Source: Pseudomonas sp. S04 (lineage in GTDB: Bacteria; Pseudomonadota; Gammaproteobacteria; Pseudomonadales; Pseudomonadaceae). From it: a DNA stretch of 64,000 nucleotides. The stretch is from positions 3,788,001 to 3,852,000 of the forward strand of contig NZ_CP019427.1 in the NCBI RefSeq assembly GCF_009834545.1, in the 5' to 3' direction. The notes under the pieces were generated by a model that was given only the letters and a program-made list of their open reading frames with translations, was not told where the DNA came from and searched no databases. A program made the position numbers and the translations under genes. Positions 17,090 through 26,689 of the stretch are shown one piece after another (position 1 is the first letter of the stretch; the number at the start of each line of letters is the position of its first letter).

Positions 17090-17656
17090 TCAAGAGCAGT
17101 AATCCACAACCTTCAGCCAAGGCCAGCGCTGCTGGTAACTCTGTGCCTTCTGGGCAAACAACTCGGGCTTGGGGTTCTTCCGGTTGATCCGCAGTAGCCC
17201 CTGCTGCGTGTCGGCCAGGCCATGGGGGGCGTAGAGTTCGCCGGTGGTGATGTCCAGGCCGATGCAGGTACCGGCGATCAGGTAGCGGTCGACGCCGTCC
17301 CGGGTTGAGTGCAATTGCGGATAGTCGCTGCCGAATCGCTGGCGGTACCACAGGTGGACACGGGCCTGGTTCTTCAATTCGATGTTGACGTCGAGGTCGT
17401 GGAACAAGCGGCGGCCGGCCTGGATCACCTGGTCTTCGGCTTCCCAGGACAGGTCTGGGTCGAAGTAGAAGATGTCATAGTCCTTTACGCCCCAGTCCAG
17501 GGGGCGTTGGGCCTGTTGGTTCCAGATGGCCTGGAACAGGCAGCCGGCGGTGAGCATGCATTGGTCCAGGCCGAGTGCGGGCAGGCGGGCGGTGATGAGT
17601 GCGTTGACTGGGTTGGCCAGTGCGACCTCGAGCAGGGTTTTGGCCGTTAGTGTCAT
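17090..17656 (-). CDS. Nucleotidyltransferase-fold protein (DUF925/PF06042 type)
   Basis: 188-residue protein of the uncharacterised nucleotidyltransferase family PF06042. The metal-binding acidic triad appears as VKDYDIFYFDPDLSWEAED, and CLFQAIWNQQ before it is the usual G-x-L/F-x-x-x-W segment; INRKNPKPELFAQKAQSYQQRWPWLKV ends the domain. The family is predicted from fold to transfer a nucleotide or to be a toxin/antitoxin-like enzyme, but no substrate is established. Single gene, no partner next to it, so a toxin role has no support here. Confidence 0.85.
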   Translation of the reverse strand: MTLTAKTLLEVALANPVNALITARLPALGLDQCMLTAGCLFQAIWNQQAQRPLDWGVKDYDIFYFDPDLSWEAEDQVIQAGRRLFHDLDVNIELKNQARVHLWYRQRFGSDYPQLHSTRDGVDRYLIAGTCIGLDITTGELYAPHGLADTQQGLLRINRKNPKPELFAQKAQSYQQRWPWLKVVDYCS

Positions 17657-17758
17657 GTTGATCCTTTTTGGGTGGGGCTCCGGGGTGCTGAGGATAGCTT
17701 AGCGTTGGGGGGTGTGGATTATAGTGATTTGGCGCCCTGCTCTATCTCCGTCAGTTGG

Positions 17759-20700
17759 TCAGGACAGGTTTTCCAGGAGCTCCAGGGCTTGGTCGAAGTC
17801 GTAGGATTGGGCTTGTTGCATCACTTGATTTAACTGTTCGGCCACTCGTGGGCCTGATGCCAGTCCTTGCAGGGTGTGCAAGGCGCTCAGGGCTTGGGCG
17901 TCGCTTTCGGCCAGTAGGTCGCGGACGTGGGCCAGTTGGGTGTGCCATTCGCTGTCCAGTGGGGGGACGTCGATTACCGGTGCCTCGTTTAGCTGCGCCA
18001 AGCCGGCCAGCAGCGGGGTCAGGTGCTGTTCGACGGCCGCCAGGCGTTCGGCCAGGTCCGGTTCGCTGGCGCCTTGCAGGCACGCTTGCTCCAGGGCACC
18101 GGCGGCTTGGGCCAGGGCGGTGGCGCCGAGGTTGCCGGCGGTGCCGCGCAAGGTGTGGGCGAGTCTGGCTGGCGCCGCTGGATCGGCCTGGGTTCGCGCG
18201 CTGCGGAATTGGCCGTCAAAGCCTTGTTGGCTGGCGTTGAATTTACCCAGCAGGCGCAGGTAGAGGTCGGTCTTGCCCATGCAGGTGGCGAGGCCGGCGT
18301 GCAGGTCGATCCCGGGCAGGCTGGCGGGCAGGCTGCTGGTCGTTGCATTGGCCGCGGCCACCTCGGCGGCAGGGGCGCCGCGCCCTGGACGTGGGTGTAT
18401 CCACTTGGCCAGGGTGGCGAACATGTCGTCAATGTTCAGCGGTTTGCTGATGTGGTCGTTCATGCCGCAGGCCAGCGCCCGCTCGCGGTCGCCCGCCATG
18501 GCGTCGGCGGTCATGGCGATCACCGGCAGGTCGGCCCAGCGCGGCTGCTCGCGGATTTTGCCGGTGGCGGTGTAGCCGTCCATCACTGGCATCTGGCAGT
18601 CCATCAGCACGCCGTCGAAGTCTGAGTCGCGCTGCAATTGCTCCAGCGCCTCGGCGCCGTGGACGGCCAGGCACAGTTCGATCCCGGCGCTCTCGAGCAA
18701 CTCACACGCCAGCTCGCGGTTCAGTTCGTTGTCTTCCACCAGCAGCACCCGCGCGCCACGCAGGCTGGCAATGGCGCTGGCGCTTTGGCCGGAGCGCTCG
18801 TTGGCCCGGGTGTCGACCTGGGGCGCCTTGCCGAGAACCGTGCCCAGCGCTTCGAGCAAGGTCGAGGGGGTCACCGGCTTGGTCAGCACCACCGGCAATT
18901 GAATACCGTGGCGGCTGGCTTCTTCGCGGGCTTCTTCGCGGCCAAAGGCGGTGACCATGATCACCGACGGAGTTTGTGCCAGTTGGGCGGCATGCATCTG
19001 CAGCACCGTCTCCACGCCATCCATGCCGGGCATGCGCCAGTCCATCAGCACCAGGTCGTAGGGCAGCATCCGGGCTTCGGCGTCCACCAGCTTGGCCAGG
19101 GCCGTCCGGCCGCTCTGCGCGACATCGACTTCGACACCAAAACTGCGAGCCATGGTCGAGAGGATTTCCCGCGCGCTGGCGTTGTCATCGACCACCAACA
19201 CCCGGCAGCCGAGCAATTCCTCGGCGGTCAGCATGCGCCGCACATGGCTCTCGCGCTGCAGCCCCAGGCTGACCTCGAAGTGAAAGGTCGAGCCCTGGCC
19301 CGGCTCGCTCTCGACCCATATCTCGCCGCCCATCAGTTCCACCAGATGCCGGGAAATCGCCAGGCCCAGGCCGGTACCGCCGTATTTGCGGGTGGTGGAA
19401 CTGTCTGCCTGACTGAAGGGCTGGAACAGGCGCGAGCACTGTTCGGTACTCATGCCGATGCCGCTGTCCCGCACCCAGAAATGCAGCTGCGCCTGGCCTT
19501 CCTCACCACCGCACTGCTCCACGCCGAGCACGATTTCGCCCTGCTCGGTGAACTTGGTCGCGTTATTGCCCAGGTTGACCAGCACCTGGCCGAGGCGCAA
19601 CGGATCGCCGATCAACCCGGTGGGCAGTTCGGCGGCGATGCTGAACAGCAGTTCCAGGCCTTTGTCCTCGGCCTTGAGGCCAATCATGTTGGCGAAGCCG
19701 TCGAGCACGTCCTCAAGATGGAAGGGAATCTGCTCCAGGTGCATCTTGCCGGCCTCGATCCGGGAGAAGTCGAGGATATCGTTGATGATCCCCAGCAGGC
19801 TTTCCGCCGAGCGATGGACCTTTTCGATGTAGTTGCGCTGGCGATGGTCGAGCTCGGTGCGCAAGGCCAGGTGGCTCATGCCGATGATGGCGTTCATCGG
19901 GGTGCGGATCTCGTGGCTCATGGTCGCCAGGAAGTCGCTCTTGGCCCGGGTCGCCTCCTCTGCCGTCTCGCGCGCGCGCTGCACCTGGGCCTCGGCGATC
20001 TTGCGATCGGTGATATCGAAGTACCAGTTGGCCCCCATGCCCCGCTCCCCCTGGGTCAGGGTGACGCTCGACACCAGCACCTCGAAACGCTCACCGTCGG
20101 TGCGCTGCAGGCTGGCCTCGAAGTTGAGCACCGCCCCTTGCGCCACCTCGGCGAGAAACCGTTGATGGGCCTCGGGCTCGACCCAGAATTGGCTCAGGTC
20201 GCTGCCCTGCAGTTGCCCAAGCTGGCTGGCGAACAAGCGGTCGAATTGCGGATTGCTGTAGGTCGGGCGGCCATCGGCGTCTTTGATCAGCATGGCCACC
20301 GGGCTGCTGTCGAGGACCGCGCGCAACTGGATCTCGCTGGCCTTGAGCGCCGCCTGCAGTTGCCGGCGCTCGCTGACATCGCGTACCGAGGCGCACACAC
20401 ACATGCCGCTCCCTTCCAGGCTGGGCAAGCGTGACAGGCTGATCTCGGCGGAAAACAGGCTGCCGTCCTTGCGCACGCCTTGCAGGTCTTCGAGGTTGGC
20501 GCCCATCTGCCGGGTGTCGCCGTGGCCGATGAAACCGTCGCGCAGCGCCACGTGACGGCCGCGACTGGCCAGCGGCACGAGGCGCTCGATGGCCGCGCCG
20601 ATCAGCTCGCCGGGGGCGTAGCCGAACAGTTGATCCAGCTGACGGTTGGTCCTCAGGATGTGCCCACCATCGTCCACTACCAGCATGCCATCGGGCGCCG

Positions 20701-22144
20701 CTTCGATGATCCCGCGATACCAGGCTTCGGTGGCGCGCAGTGCCCCTTGCTGGGTTTCCAGCGCCTGGGCCTGCGCCTCCAGTTGCAGCGCCTGTTGCGC
20801 CACTTCGCTGGCCTGGCGTCGGGTTTGCGCCAACAGGGTCTTGACCGCCTGATTGCGCTCCATGATCGCCATCGCGGCGGCCAGTCGTGGCGTGGCCTCC
20901 TGCAACAGTAGCCATTCACGCTCGTCCAAAGGCTGCAGGCTGGCCAACTCGAACACCCCCAGCAGGCGCTCGCCATGCACGATCGGTTGCAGCAACAGGC
21001 AACTGGCCGCTACCTCGCCCAGCGGCGAGTGCAACCGCCAGTACTGCTGCGGCAACGCCTGCAACTGTCGCACTTGGCGATCCAGCGCACACTGACCCAA
21101 CAGGCCGTCGCCGAATGGCACCTGGTCCTTGGGTGGGTGCTCGGAATCGGTGGCATAACCGCCCATCAGCTGCAGCGTGGCGGCGTCTTCCTGGGCGCTG
21201 TACAGCACCGCCTGGCAGATGCCGTGCAGGCCCGCGATGTGCAGCAGGAATACCTGCGCCAGTTCGTCCGGGGTGTCGGCCTGCTGCAGGTCGATCTGCA
21301 ATTGGGCGATATGGCCCTTGATCCAGCGCTGGCGCTCCAGTTGCTGGGACTCGGTCTGCAGTTGGGCGATGGCCCGCGCCAGGTCCCCGGTTTCATTGTT
21401 CAGGTCGGTGTGGGGGATCGGCTGGTCGAGCTGCCCGGCGGCCAGTTGATCGACCGCCACCCGCACCCGATTCAGCGGGTTGCGGATCGACTGGCTGGCC
21501 AGCCACGACAGCAACAACGCCAACGACAGGCCACCGAACAACAGGATGTAGGTCAGCAAGGTGCTGCGTTCGGCGTACTCGACAATGCCCTTGGCGGTGT
21601 CGCGAATCGAGGCTTCCTTGATTTGCGCAATACCGTACAAATGACTGTCGGCCTGCCGGGCGATCCTCTGGAACTCGCTGCTGTTAAGCAGCAATAGCGC
21701 CTGGCTCTGCCGACCCTGGTCGATCAACACAAAAGCCTGTTCGCTGTAGCGCTGCAACTGTTGCAGCATCAGGTCGATCTCGGCCAGGCGCGCGAGGTTC
21801 TCCGGGCGCTTGAGGGTGACCTTGGCCTGGGCCAGGGCCAATTGCAGGCGTTGCCGGTTGTCAGCCAACTGCTGCAGGGCTTCGACGCGAATCTGCGCAC
21901 TGTCGGTGCCCACCGCCCGCTGCAGGGTTTGCATCAAATGGGGCAGCTGCACCCGCGCTTCATGCAGGTACTCCATGCCGACCAGTTCCTGCAGATAGAG
22001 GTTTTGCATGTCCTGCTTCAGCGATTGCTGAGTGCGCAGGCTTTGCACGCCGAGCACCAGCACCAACAGCAGCAGCGCGGCGAATCCCAGGAGCAGTTTG
22101 TGCAGCAGCGCGAGACGCTCGAGCAGGGTGCGAAATCCAGCCAT
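17759..22144 (-). CDS. Large hybrid sensor histidine kinase (HAMP-GAF-PAS-PAS-HK-REC-REC-HPt)
   Basis: 1461-residue membrane-bound hybrid kinase. TM1 is at about 15-35, a helical periplasmic sensor to about 190, and TM2 near 192-213, followed by HAMP, a GAF-like domain (about 285-420), a coiled coil, and two PAS domains (475-720) in [14 protein letters not shown] and [15 protein letters not shown]. The phosphoacceptor His is near 743 in [11 protein letters not shown], followed by an ATPase domain with GGTGLGLAI. Two receiver domains have Asp near 1034 ([11 protein letters not shown]) and 1180 ([12 protein letters not shown]), and an HPt has [14 protein letters not shown] near 1329. It starts 46 bases after the HD-GYP regulator, which is thus the likely phosphorylation partner in a c-di-GMP-linked phosphorelay. 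The signal is unknown. Confidence 0.93.
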   Translation of the reverse strand: MAGFRTLLERLALLHKLLLGFAALLLLVLVLGVQSLRTQQSLKQDMQNLYLQELVGMEYLHEARVQLPHLMQTLQRAVGTDSAQIRVEALQQLADNRQRLQLALAQAKVTLKRPENLARLAEIDLMLQQLQRYSEQAFVLIDQGRQSQALLLLNSSEFQRIARQADSHLYGIAQIKEASIRDTAKGIVEYAERSTLLTYILLFGGLSLALLLSWLASQSIRNPLNRVRVAVDQLAAGQLDQPIPHTDLNNETGDLARAIAQLQTESQQLERQRWIKGHIAQLQIDLQQADTPDELAQVFLLHIAGLHGICQAVLYSAQEDAATLQLMGGYATDSEHPPKDQVPFGDGLLGQCALDRQVRQLQALPQQYWRLHSPLGEVAASCLLLQPIVHGERLLGVFELASLQPLDEREWLLLQEATPRLAAAMAIMERNQAVKTLLAQTRRQASEVAQQALQLEAQAQALETQQGALRATEAWYRGIIEAAPDGMLVVDDGGHILRTNRQLDQLFGYAPGELIGAAIERLVPLASRGRHVALRDGFIGHGDTRQMGANLEDLQGVRKDGSLFSAEISLSRLPSLEGSGMCVCASVRDVSERRQLQAALKASEIQLRAVLDSSPVAMLIKDADGRPTYSNPQFDRLFASQLGQLQGSDLSQFWVEPEAHQRFLAEVAQGAVLNFEASLQRTDGERFEVLVSSVTLTQGERGMGANWYFDITDRKIAEAQVQRARETAEEATRAKSDFLATMSHEIRTPMNAIIGMSHLALRTELDHRQRNYIEKVHRSAESLLGIINDILDFSRIEAGKMHLEQIPFHLEDVLDGFANMIGLKAEDKGLELLFSIAAELPTGLIGDPLRLGQVLVNLGNNATKFTEQGEIVLGVEQCGGEEGQAQLHFWVRDSGIGMSTEQCSRLFQPFSQADSSTTRKYGGTGLGLAISRHLVELMGGEIWVESEPGQGSTFHFEVSLGLQRESHVRRMLTAEELLGCRVLVVDDNASAREILSTMARSFGVEVDVAQSGRTALAKLVDAEARMLPYDLVLMDWRMPGMDGVETVLQMHAAQLAQTPSVIMVTAFGREEAREEASRHGIQLPVVLTKPVTPSTLLEALGTVLGKAPQVDTRANERSGQSASAIASLRGARVLLVEDNELNRELACELLESAGIELCLAVHGAEALEQLQRDSDFDGVLMDCQMPVMDGYTATGKIREQPRWADLPVIAMTADAMAGDRERALACGMNDHISKPLNIDDMFATLAKWIHPRPGRGAPAAEVAAANATTSSLPASLPGIDLHAGLATCMGKTDLYLRLLGKFNASQQGFDGQFRSARTQADPAAPARLAHTLRGTAGNLGATALAQAAGALEQACLQGASEPDLAERLAAVEQHLTPLLAGLAQLNEAPVIDVPPLDSEWHTQLAHVRDLLAESDAQALSALHTLQGLASGPRVAEQLNQVMQQAQSYDFDQALELLENLS

Positions 22145-22190
22145 TACCTATCCTCGTGAACCTGATCGAAAAAGCTCCGCACGCGCGGGG

Positions 22191-23348
22191 TCAAGGCGTC
22201 TGCCCGCTGCGTTGCAGGGCCGCCAACTGCACGGCCATGTCCTGGTCGGTATCGGCGAAACGCTGGGCGATCTCCTGGAACTGTTCACAACAGGCCAGGA
22301 AGGCATCGCAGATGTCCGGGTCGAAGTGGCTGCCGCGCCCCTGAGTGATGATCTCGACAGCCTGCTCATGGGGCATCCCCGCCTTATACACACGCCGGCT
22401 TATAAGCGCGTCATAGACGTCGGCCACCGCCATCAACCGCGCGCTGATGGGGATAGCGTCCGCCACCAGCCCCTGGGGGTAACCGCTGCCATCCCATTTT
22501 TCCTGGTGGCTGTAGGCGATCTCCTTGGCCAGGCTGAGGAACTCGGCGCGTATACCCAACTGGTCCTCGGCGCGCTGGATGGCGTCACGCCCAAGGGTGG
22601 TGTGGCTCTTCATGATCTCGAATTCCTCTGCGCTAAAGCGTCCCGGCTTGAGCAGGATATGGTCGGGAATGCCGACCTTGCCGATGTCGTGCAGGGGCGC
22701 CGACTTGAACAGCAACTCGATGGTCGCCACGCTGAGAAAGTGCCGGAAACGCGGGTGATCCTGCAGATGTTCGGCCAGCACCTTGACGTAGTGCTGGGTG
22801 CGGCGGATGTGGTTGCCGGTTTCGTTGTCGCGCGTCTCCGCCAGGGAGGCCATGGCCTGGATCGCCACATCCTGGATAGCGACCACCTCGCGGGTGCGAC
22901 GCTGCACTTCCTGTTCGAGGTAGTCGTTGTGATCACGCAGGAAGTCGGCCGCCGCCTTCAGCTTGAGCTGGGTGTCGACCCGCGCCAGCACCAGTGCCGG
23001 CCTGATCGGCTTGGTGATGTAGTCGACCGCGCCCAGTTCCAGGCCATGGATCTCGTCCTCGGTGCCGGCCATGGCGGTGAGGAAAATGATCGGAATTTCG
23101 CGGGTATGAGGATCGTCCTTGAGTCGCCTGGCCACTTCATGCCCGGACAGCCCAGGCATCATCACGTCCAGCAGGATCAAGTCCGGCAGCGAGTCGCCCT
23201 GGAGCAGGCGCAAGGCTTTTTCCCCGCTATTGGCGACCTTGACCCGGTAGCGATCCTTGAGCAGGTCGGTCATCAGCAACAGGTTATCGGGCGTGTCGTC
23301 GACCACCAGCAAGGTCGCACGGGTGTAATGACTCGGTTGGCTATTCAT
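22191..23348 (-). CDS. Response regulator with HD-GYP domain (c-di-GMP phosphodiesterase)
   Basis: 385-residue two-domain regulator of the RpfG type. The receiver domain (about 12-130) has the acidic pair in VVDDTPDN and Asp61 in LILLDVMMPGLSG. The C-terminal HD-GYP domain has HIRRTQHYVKVLAEHL, the HD pair in PLHDIGKVGIPD and GSGYPQGL for the GYP motif, so the full signature needed for hydrolysis of cyclic di-GMP is present. A helical linker joins them. It is the first gene of a two-gene minus-strand operon with the giant hybrid kinase; output would be lower c-di-GMP when the relay is active. Start at ATG 23348. Confidence 0.94.
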   Translation of the reverse strand: MNSQPSHYTRATLLVVDDTPDNLLLMTDLLKDRYRVKVANSGEKALRLLQGDSLPDLILLDVMMPGLSGHEVARRLKDDPHTREIPIIFLTAMAGTEDEIHGLELGAVDYITKPIRPALVLARVDTQLKLKAAADFLRDHNDYLEQEVQRRTREVVAIQDVAIQAMASLAETRDNETGNHIRRTQHYVKVLAEHLQDHPRFRHFLSVATIELLFKSAPLHDIGKVGIPDHILLKPGRFSAEEFEIMKSHTTLGRDAIQRAEDQLGIRAEFLSLAKEIAYSHQEKWDGSGYPQGLVADAIPISARLMAVADVYDALISRRVYKAGMPHEQAVEIITQGRGSHFDPDICDAFLACCEQFQEIAQRFADTDQDMAVQLAALQRSGQTP

Positions 23349-23603
23349 CGCAGGCCGCTCCCTCGCCAGACATTGGCATCCCCAGGCGGCATTTCCAGCC
23401 TGGCGCTGGAAAGCGTAGTTGCAGTTTTGCGCACTTGCCGAACCGTTGCGTGCGGAAAAGAACGGGAGTTTCCTGGCAGTTTTTTAAGCTTTGCTACTAT
23501 TAGCGAACGGCATCGACACCGACGCCTGCGGCTTGCACAGTCGGCTGACACTTCCCTGGTTTTGAATCACCCCTCTCAACCTGCCTGAGCCCATGGAGTT
23601 GCA

Positions 23604-25088
23604 ATGCGCATTCCATTAATTTACGCGTTCTCAGCCGTCCTTTTTGTCAGTGCAGCGGCCAGCCAGGCACAAAGCGTAGCGCCGGCCGCCAGTCCACCCG
23701 CCAGCACCACTGCGCCAGCGCCGGTCACGGCAGCGACCAAGGACCCGGTGTTTACCCAGGAACAGCTCGACCAGATGCTGGCGCCTATTGCCCTGTATCC
23801 CGACCCCCTGCTGGCCCAACTGCTGATGGCCAGCACCTACCCCGGGGAAATCGCCGAGGCGGTGACCTGGTCCAAGGCCCACCCGGACGCCAAGGGCGAT
23901 GACGCGGTCAAGCAGGTGGCGAGCCAGCCGTGGGACCCGAGCGTGCAGGCGCTGGTCGCGTTTCCCCAGGTCATGGTCACGCTGGGCCAGGATCCGGTCT
24001 GGGTCCAACGCCTGGGGGATGCCTTCCTGGCGCAGCCCGACGACGTCATGGAGGGCGTGCAACGCTTGCGCCGCCAGGCGCAAACCGCCGGTAACCTGCA
24101 GAGCAACCAGTACCAGAACGTCACGGTCCAGGCCGCTGCCCCGGCTCCAGCCGCCAGCTCCAGCAGTTCGGCGCCCGCCCCGGCCAGCAGTTCCTCGACC
24201 ATCATCATCCAGCCCGCCGACCCGCAGGTGGTGTACGTACCCACCTACAACCCGACCACCACCTACGGCACCTGGCCCTACCCGGCCTCGCCACCGGCCT
24301 ACTATCCGCCGCCGCCCGCCTATTACCCGGGTTCGGCGCTGATGGCCGGGTTGGCGTTCGGCACCGGGGTGGCGATCGTCGGCGCGTTGTGGGGCGAATG
24401 TGACTGGGACGACAACGATATCGACATCGACGTCGATCGCTACAACAACATCAATGCCAACAACCGCATCAGCAACAATCAGAACAAGTGGCAGCACAAC
24501 TCCGCGCACCGCAATGGCGTGCCCTATCGCGACAACCGCAGCCGCCAGCAATACGGTCGCCAACTGGACGGTGCCACTCAGCGTGAGGCCTACCGCGGGG
24601 ACAACGCCCAGCGCGCCCAGGCTAGGGAAAACGCCCGTAGCTCGATGGACAAGCACGGTATCGAACGCCCCGCCACCAGCAACCGCGAAGCCCGGGACCG
24701 GGTGCGCGAAGCCCAGTCCGGTGCCTCGGCGGGCAACCGCATGCAAGCGAGTAACGAGCGGCCACGGACTACGGACCGCAGCCAGGGCACGCCCCGGACC
24801 ACCCGCGACAATCAGCAGCCGCGCCAGCACAACCGGCAGGTCAATCAGCGCGACCAGCGGCCGGCGCAGGCGCGCCAAACCACGCAAAAACGCCCGGCTG
24901 CCACTCAGAGTGCGGCGCGCAACAATGCCTTCGCCGGCGCGCGCTCACCGTCCCAGGTCAATGCCCAGGCCAATCGTGGCCGTGCCAGCCAAGTCTCCGC
25001 GCAGCGCCCGAGCGCCTCGCGAGCCGCTGGCCATCAAATCAGTCGACCATCCAGCGCACCCGCGCGCCAACGGGGGAGCCGTCGTTGA
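23604..25088 (+). CDS. DUF3300 family exported protein
   Basis: 494-residue secreted protein. Signal peptide 1-22 (cleavage near ASQAQS), then a Pro/Ala linker and the DUF3300 core with FTQEQLDQMLAPIALYPDPLLAQLLMASTYP and the repeated W-x-P/Y elements. A hydrophobic Gly-rich stretch (MAGLAFGTGVAIVGALWGE) is followed by an Asn/Asp-rich segment (DNDIDIDVDRYNNINANN...), and then about 200 residues of low-complexity Arg/Gln/Ala/Ser sequence. Function is unknown; the tail is likely disordered. Its stop overlaps the start of the DUF2950 gene, so the two are translationally coupled, a pairing that I know to recur in proteobacteria. Confidence 0.9.
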   Translation: MRIPLIYAFSAVLFVSAAASQAQSVAPAASPPASTTAPAPVTAATKDPVFTQEQLDQMLAPIALYPDPLLAQLLMASTYPGEIAEAVTWSKAHPDAKGDDAVKQVASQPWDPSVQALVAFPQVMVTLGQDPVWVQRLGDAFLAQPDDVMEGVQRLRRQAQTAGNLQSNQYQNVTVQAAAPAPAASSSSSAPAPASSSSTIIIQPADPQVVYVPTYNPTTTYGTWPYPASPPAYYPPPPAYYPGSALMAGLAFGTGVAIVGALWGECDWDDNDIDIDVDRYNNINANNRISNNQNKWQHNSAHRNGVPYRDNRSRQQYGRQLDGATQREAYRGDNAQRAQARENARSSMDKHGIERPATSNREARDRVREAQSGASAGNRMQASNERPRTTDRSQGTPRTTRDNQQPRQHNRQVNQRDQRPAQARQTTQKRPAATQSAARNNAFAGARSPSQVNAQANRGRASQVSAQRPSASRAAGHQISRPSSAPARQRGSRR

Positions 25089-26002
25089 ATAACCATCCTC
25101 GCAGCAAGCCACTCACCGGCCGGCTCCTGCACGCCCTGGGGCTGACTGTCGGCCTGGCCTGGTCGTGCCTGGCCAGCGCCCAGCAGGAATTTGCCACGCC
25201 TGAACAGGCCGCCCAGTCGTTCGTCGAAGCGTTGGGCAGTAAACACGCCGACCACGAGCGCCTGACGGCGTTGCTGGGCAATGAGTGGCGTAGTTTCATC
25301 CCGCGTGAAGGTGCCGAACGCCAGGATGTCGATGCGTTCATCAAGCAGTACCACGAACAGCATCAGATCGAGCAAACCAGCGACGGCAAGGCGCTGCTGT
25401 CGGTCGGCAGCAACCACTGGACGCTGCCGATCCCCCTGGTCAAAAGCGCCAACGGTTGGCGCTTCGACATCAAGGCCGGCGGCGCCGAAGTCCGGGCTCG
25501 GCGCATAGGCCGCAACGAACTCTCTGCGGTACAGGCGGCGCTGGCCTATCACGATGCGCAGATGGAATATGCCTCAATCGACCGTGACGGCGATGGTGCC
25601 CTGGAGTATGCGCAAAACCTCTTCAGCCACCCGGGCCAGCATGACGGGCTCTATTGGGCAGACGACGACAGCGGCCAGATCAGCCCGCTGGGCCCCTCCT
25701 TCGGCAAGACCGTTGCCGGCGAGGATTGGCACGGTTATCACTTCCGCATCCTGCATGGCCAGGGACCCTCGGCACCGGGCGGTGCCTACAGCTACCTGAT
25801 CGGCGACAAGATGAGCCGGGGGTTTGCCCTGATCGCCTGGCCGGCAAAATACGCCGACACCGGGGTGATGAGCTTCATGATCAGCCATGAAGGCCAGGTG
25901 TTCGAAAAAGACCTGGGACCGGACAGCGAGAAGCTGGCCCAGGGGATGACCGTCTTTGACCCGGATGACAGCTGGAAGGAAGTCGGGCCGGACCAAGAGT
26001 AA
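25085..26002 (+). CDS. DUF2950 family exported protein
   Basis: 305-residue protein of the DUF2950 family. The start is TTG 25085, overlapping the DUF3300 stop (25086-25088). Residues 1-34 form a signal peptide ending in SCLASAQQ. The mature domain begins FATPEQAAQSFVEALGSKHADHERLTALLG and has the conserved GGAYSYLIGDKMSRGFALIAWPAKYADTGVMSF block, with WTLPIPLVKSANGWRFDIKAG before it. Function unknown. Overlap with the DUF3300 gene implies a joint role, probably at the envelope. Confidence 0.9.
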   Translation: MNNHPRSKPLTGRLLHALGLTVGLAWSCLASAQQEFATPEQAAQSFVEALGSKHADHERLTALLGNEWRSFIPREGAERQDVDAFIKQYHEQHQIEQTSDGKALLSVGSNHWTLPIPLVKSANGWRFDIKAGGAEVRARRIGRNELSAVQAALAYHDAQMEYASIDRDGDGALEYAQNLFSHPGQHDGLYWADDDSGQISPLGPSFGKTVAGEDWHGYHFRILHGQGPSAPGGAYSYLIGDKMSRGFALIAWPAKYADTGVMSFMISHEGQVFEKDLGPDSEKLAQGMTVFDPDDSWKEVGPDQE

Positions 26003-26007
26003 CGCGC

Positions 26008-26646
26008 TTAGCCGCCTGGGCCGGGCTCGTCAAAGGTTCCCGTGCGCACCTCACCGCAGTACACATAACGGGTCAGCAGCACGCCGCCGGGGGTGCTGCT
26101 GGACTCCACCAGGGTGAAAGCCGCCGCTTGGGCGCTGTGGTCGAACAGGCGCTTGCCCTTGCCCAGCAGGATCGGAAATATCATCAGCCGCAGTTCGTCC
26201 ACCAGGCCTGCCACCAGCAGTTGGCGCACCAGATCACCACTGCCCTGGGTCAACAGTTGAGCGCCCTGCTCCTGCTTGAGCGCGCGTATCGACTCCGTCA
26301 GGTTGCCCTGCAATCCATGGCTGTTGTGCCAGGCCAGGGTCTCGGGGTGATGGGTGGCTACATGTTTGGGCACGCTGTTGAACAGCTCGGCGATAGTGCG
26401 GTGATCGGCATCGGCCTGGCTGTACTGCGGCCAATAGGCGGCGAAGATGTCGTAGGTCCGGCGCCCCAGCAGCAATTCGAACGGCTGGGAAAACAGTGCC
26501 TGTATCGCCAGGCCGGAAACCGGGTCGGCATAAGGCACGATCCAGCCGCCATAGCGGAAGCCGCCGCAGGTATCTTCCTGTGGCCCGCCGGGGGCTTGCA
26601 TCACCCCATCCAGGCTGATGAACGCGGCAACGATAAGTTTGCGCAT
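26008..26646 (-). CDS. Dihydrofolate-reductase-like (RibD C-terminal) family protein
   Basis: 212-residue protein of the DHFR/RibD-C superfamily (YyaP/YwjB-like branch). MRKLIVAAFISLDGVMQAPGGPQED at the N-terminus, LLLGRRTYDIFAAYWPQ and LTQGSGDLVRQLLVAGLVDELRLMIFPILLGKGKRLF are diagnostic. It probably binds NADPH; the substrate is unknown, and true folate reduction is unlikely given the sequence branch. About ten basic/acidic residues at the C-terminus extend beyond the usual end. Single gene, separated by 5 bases from the stop of the convergent DUF2950 gene. Confidence 0.9.
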   Translation of the reverse strand: MRKLIVAAFISLDGVMQAPGGPQEDTCGGFRYGGWIVPYADPVSGLAIQALFSQPFELLLGRRTYDIFAAYWPQYSQADADHRTIAELFNSVPKHVATHHPETLAWHNSHGLQGNLTESIRALKQEQGAQLLTQGSGDLVRQLLVAGLVDELRLMIFPILLGKGKRLFDHSAQAAAFTLVESSSTPGGVLLTRYVYCGEVRTGTFDEPGPGG

Positions 26647-26689
26647 GGTTATCTCCTGCTGGGGCCTGGTGCGACATCAGCGCCGCGCC

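Noticed and set aside
17090..17656. Toxin of a toxin-antitoxin pair (nucleotidyltransferase fold)
   Set aside because: No adjacent antitoxin gene; PF06042-type proteins occur alone.
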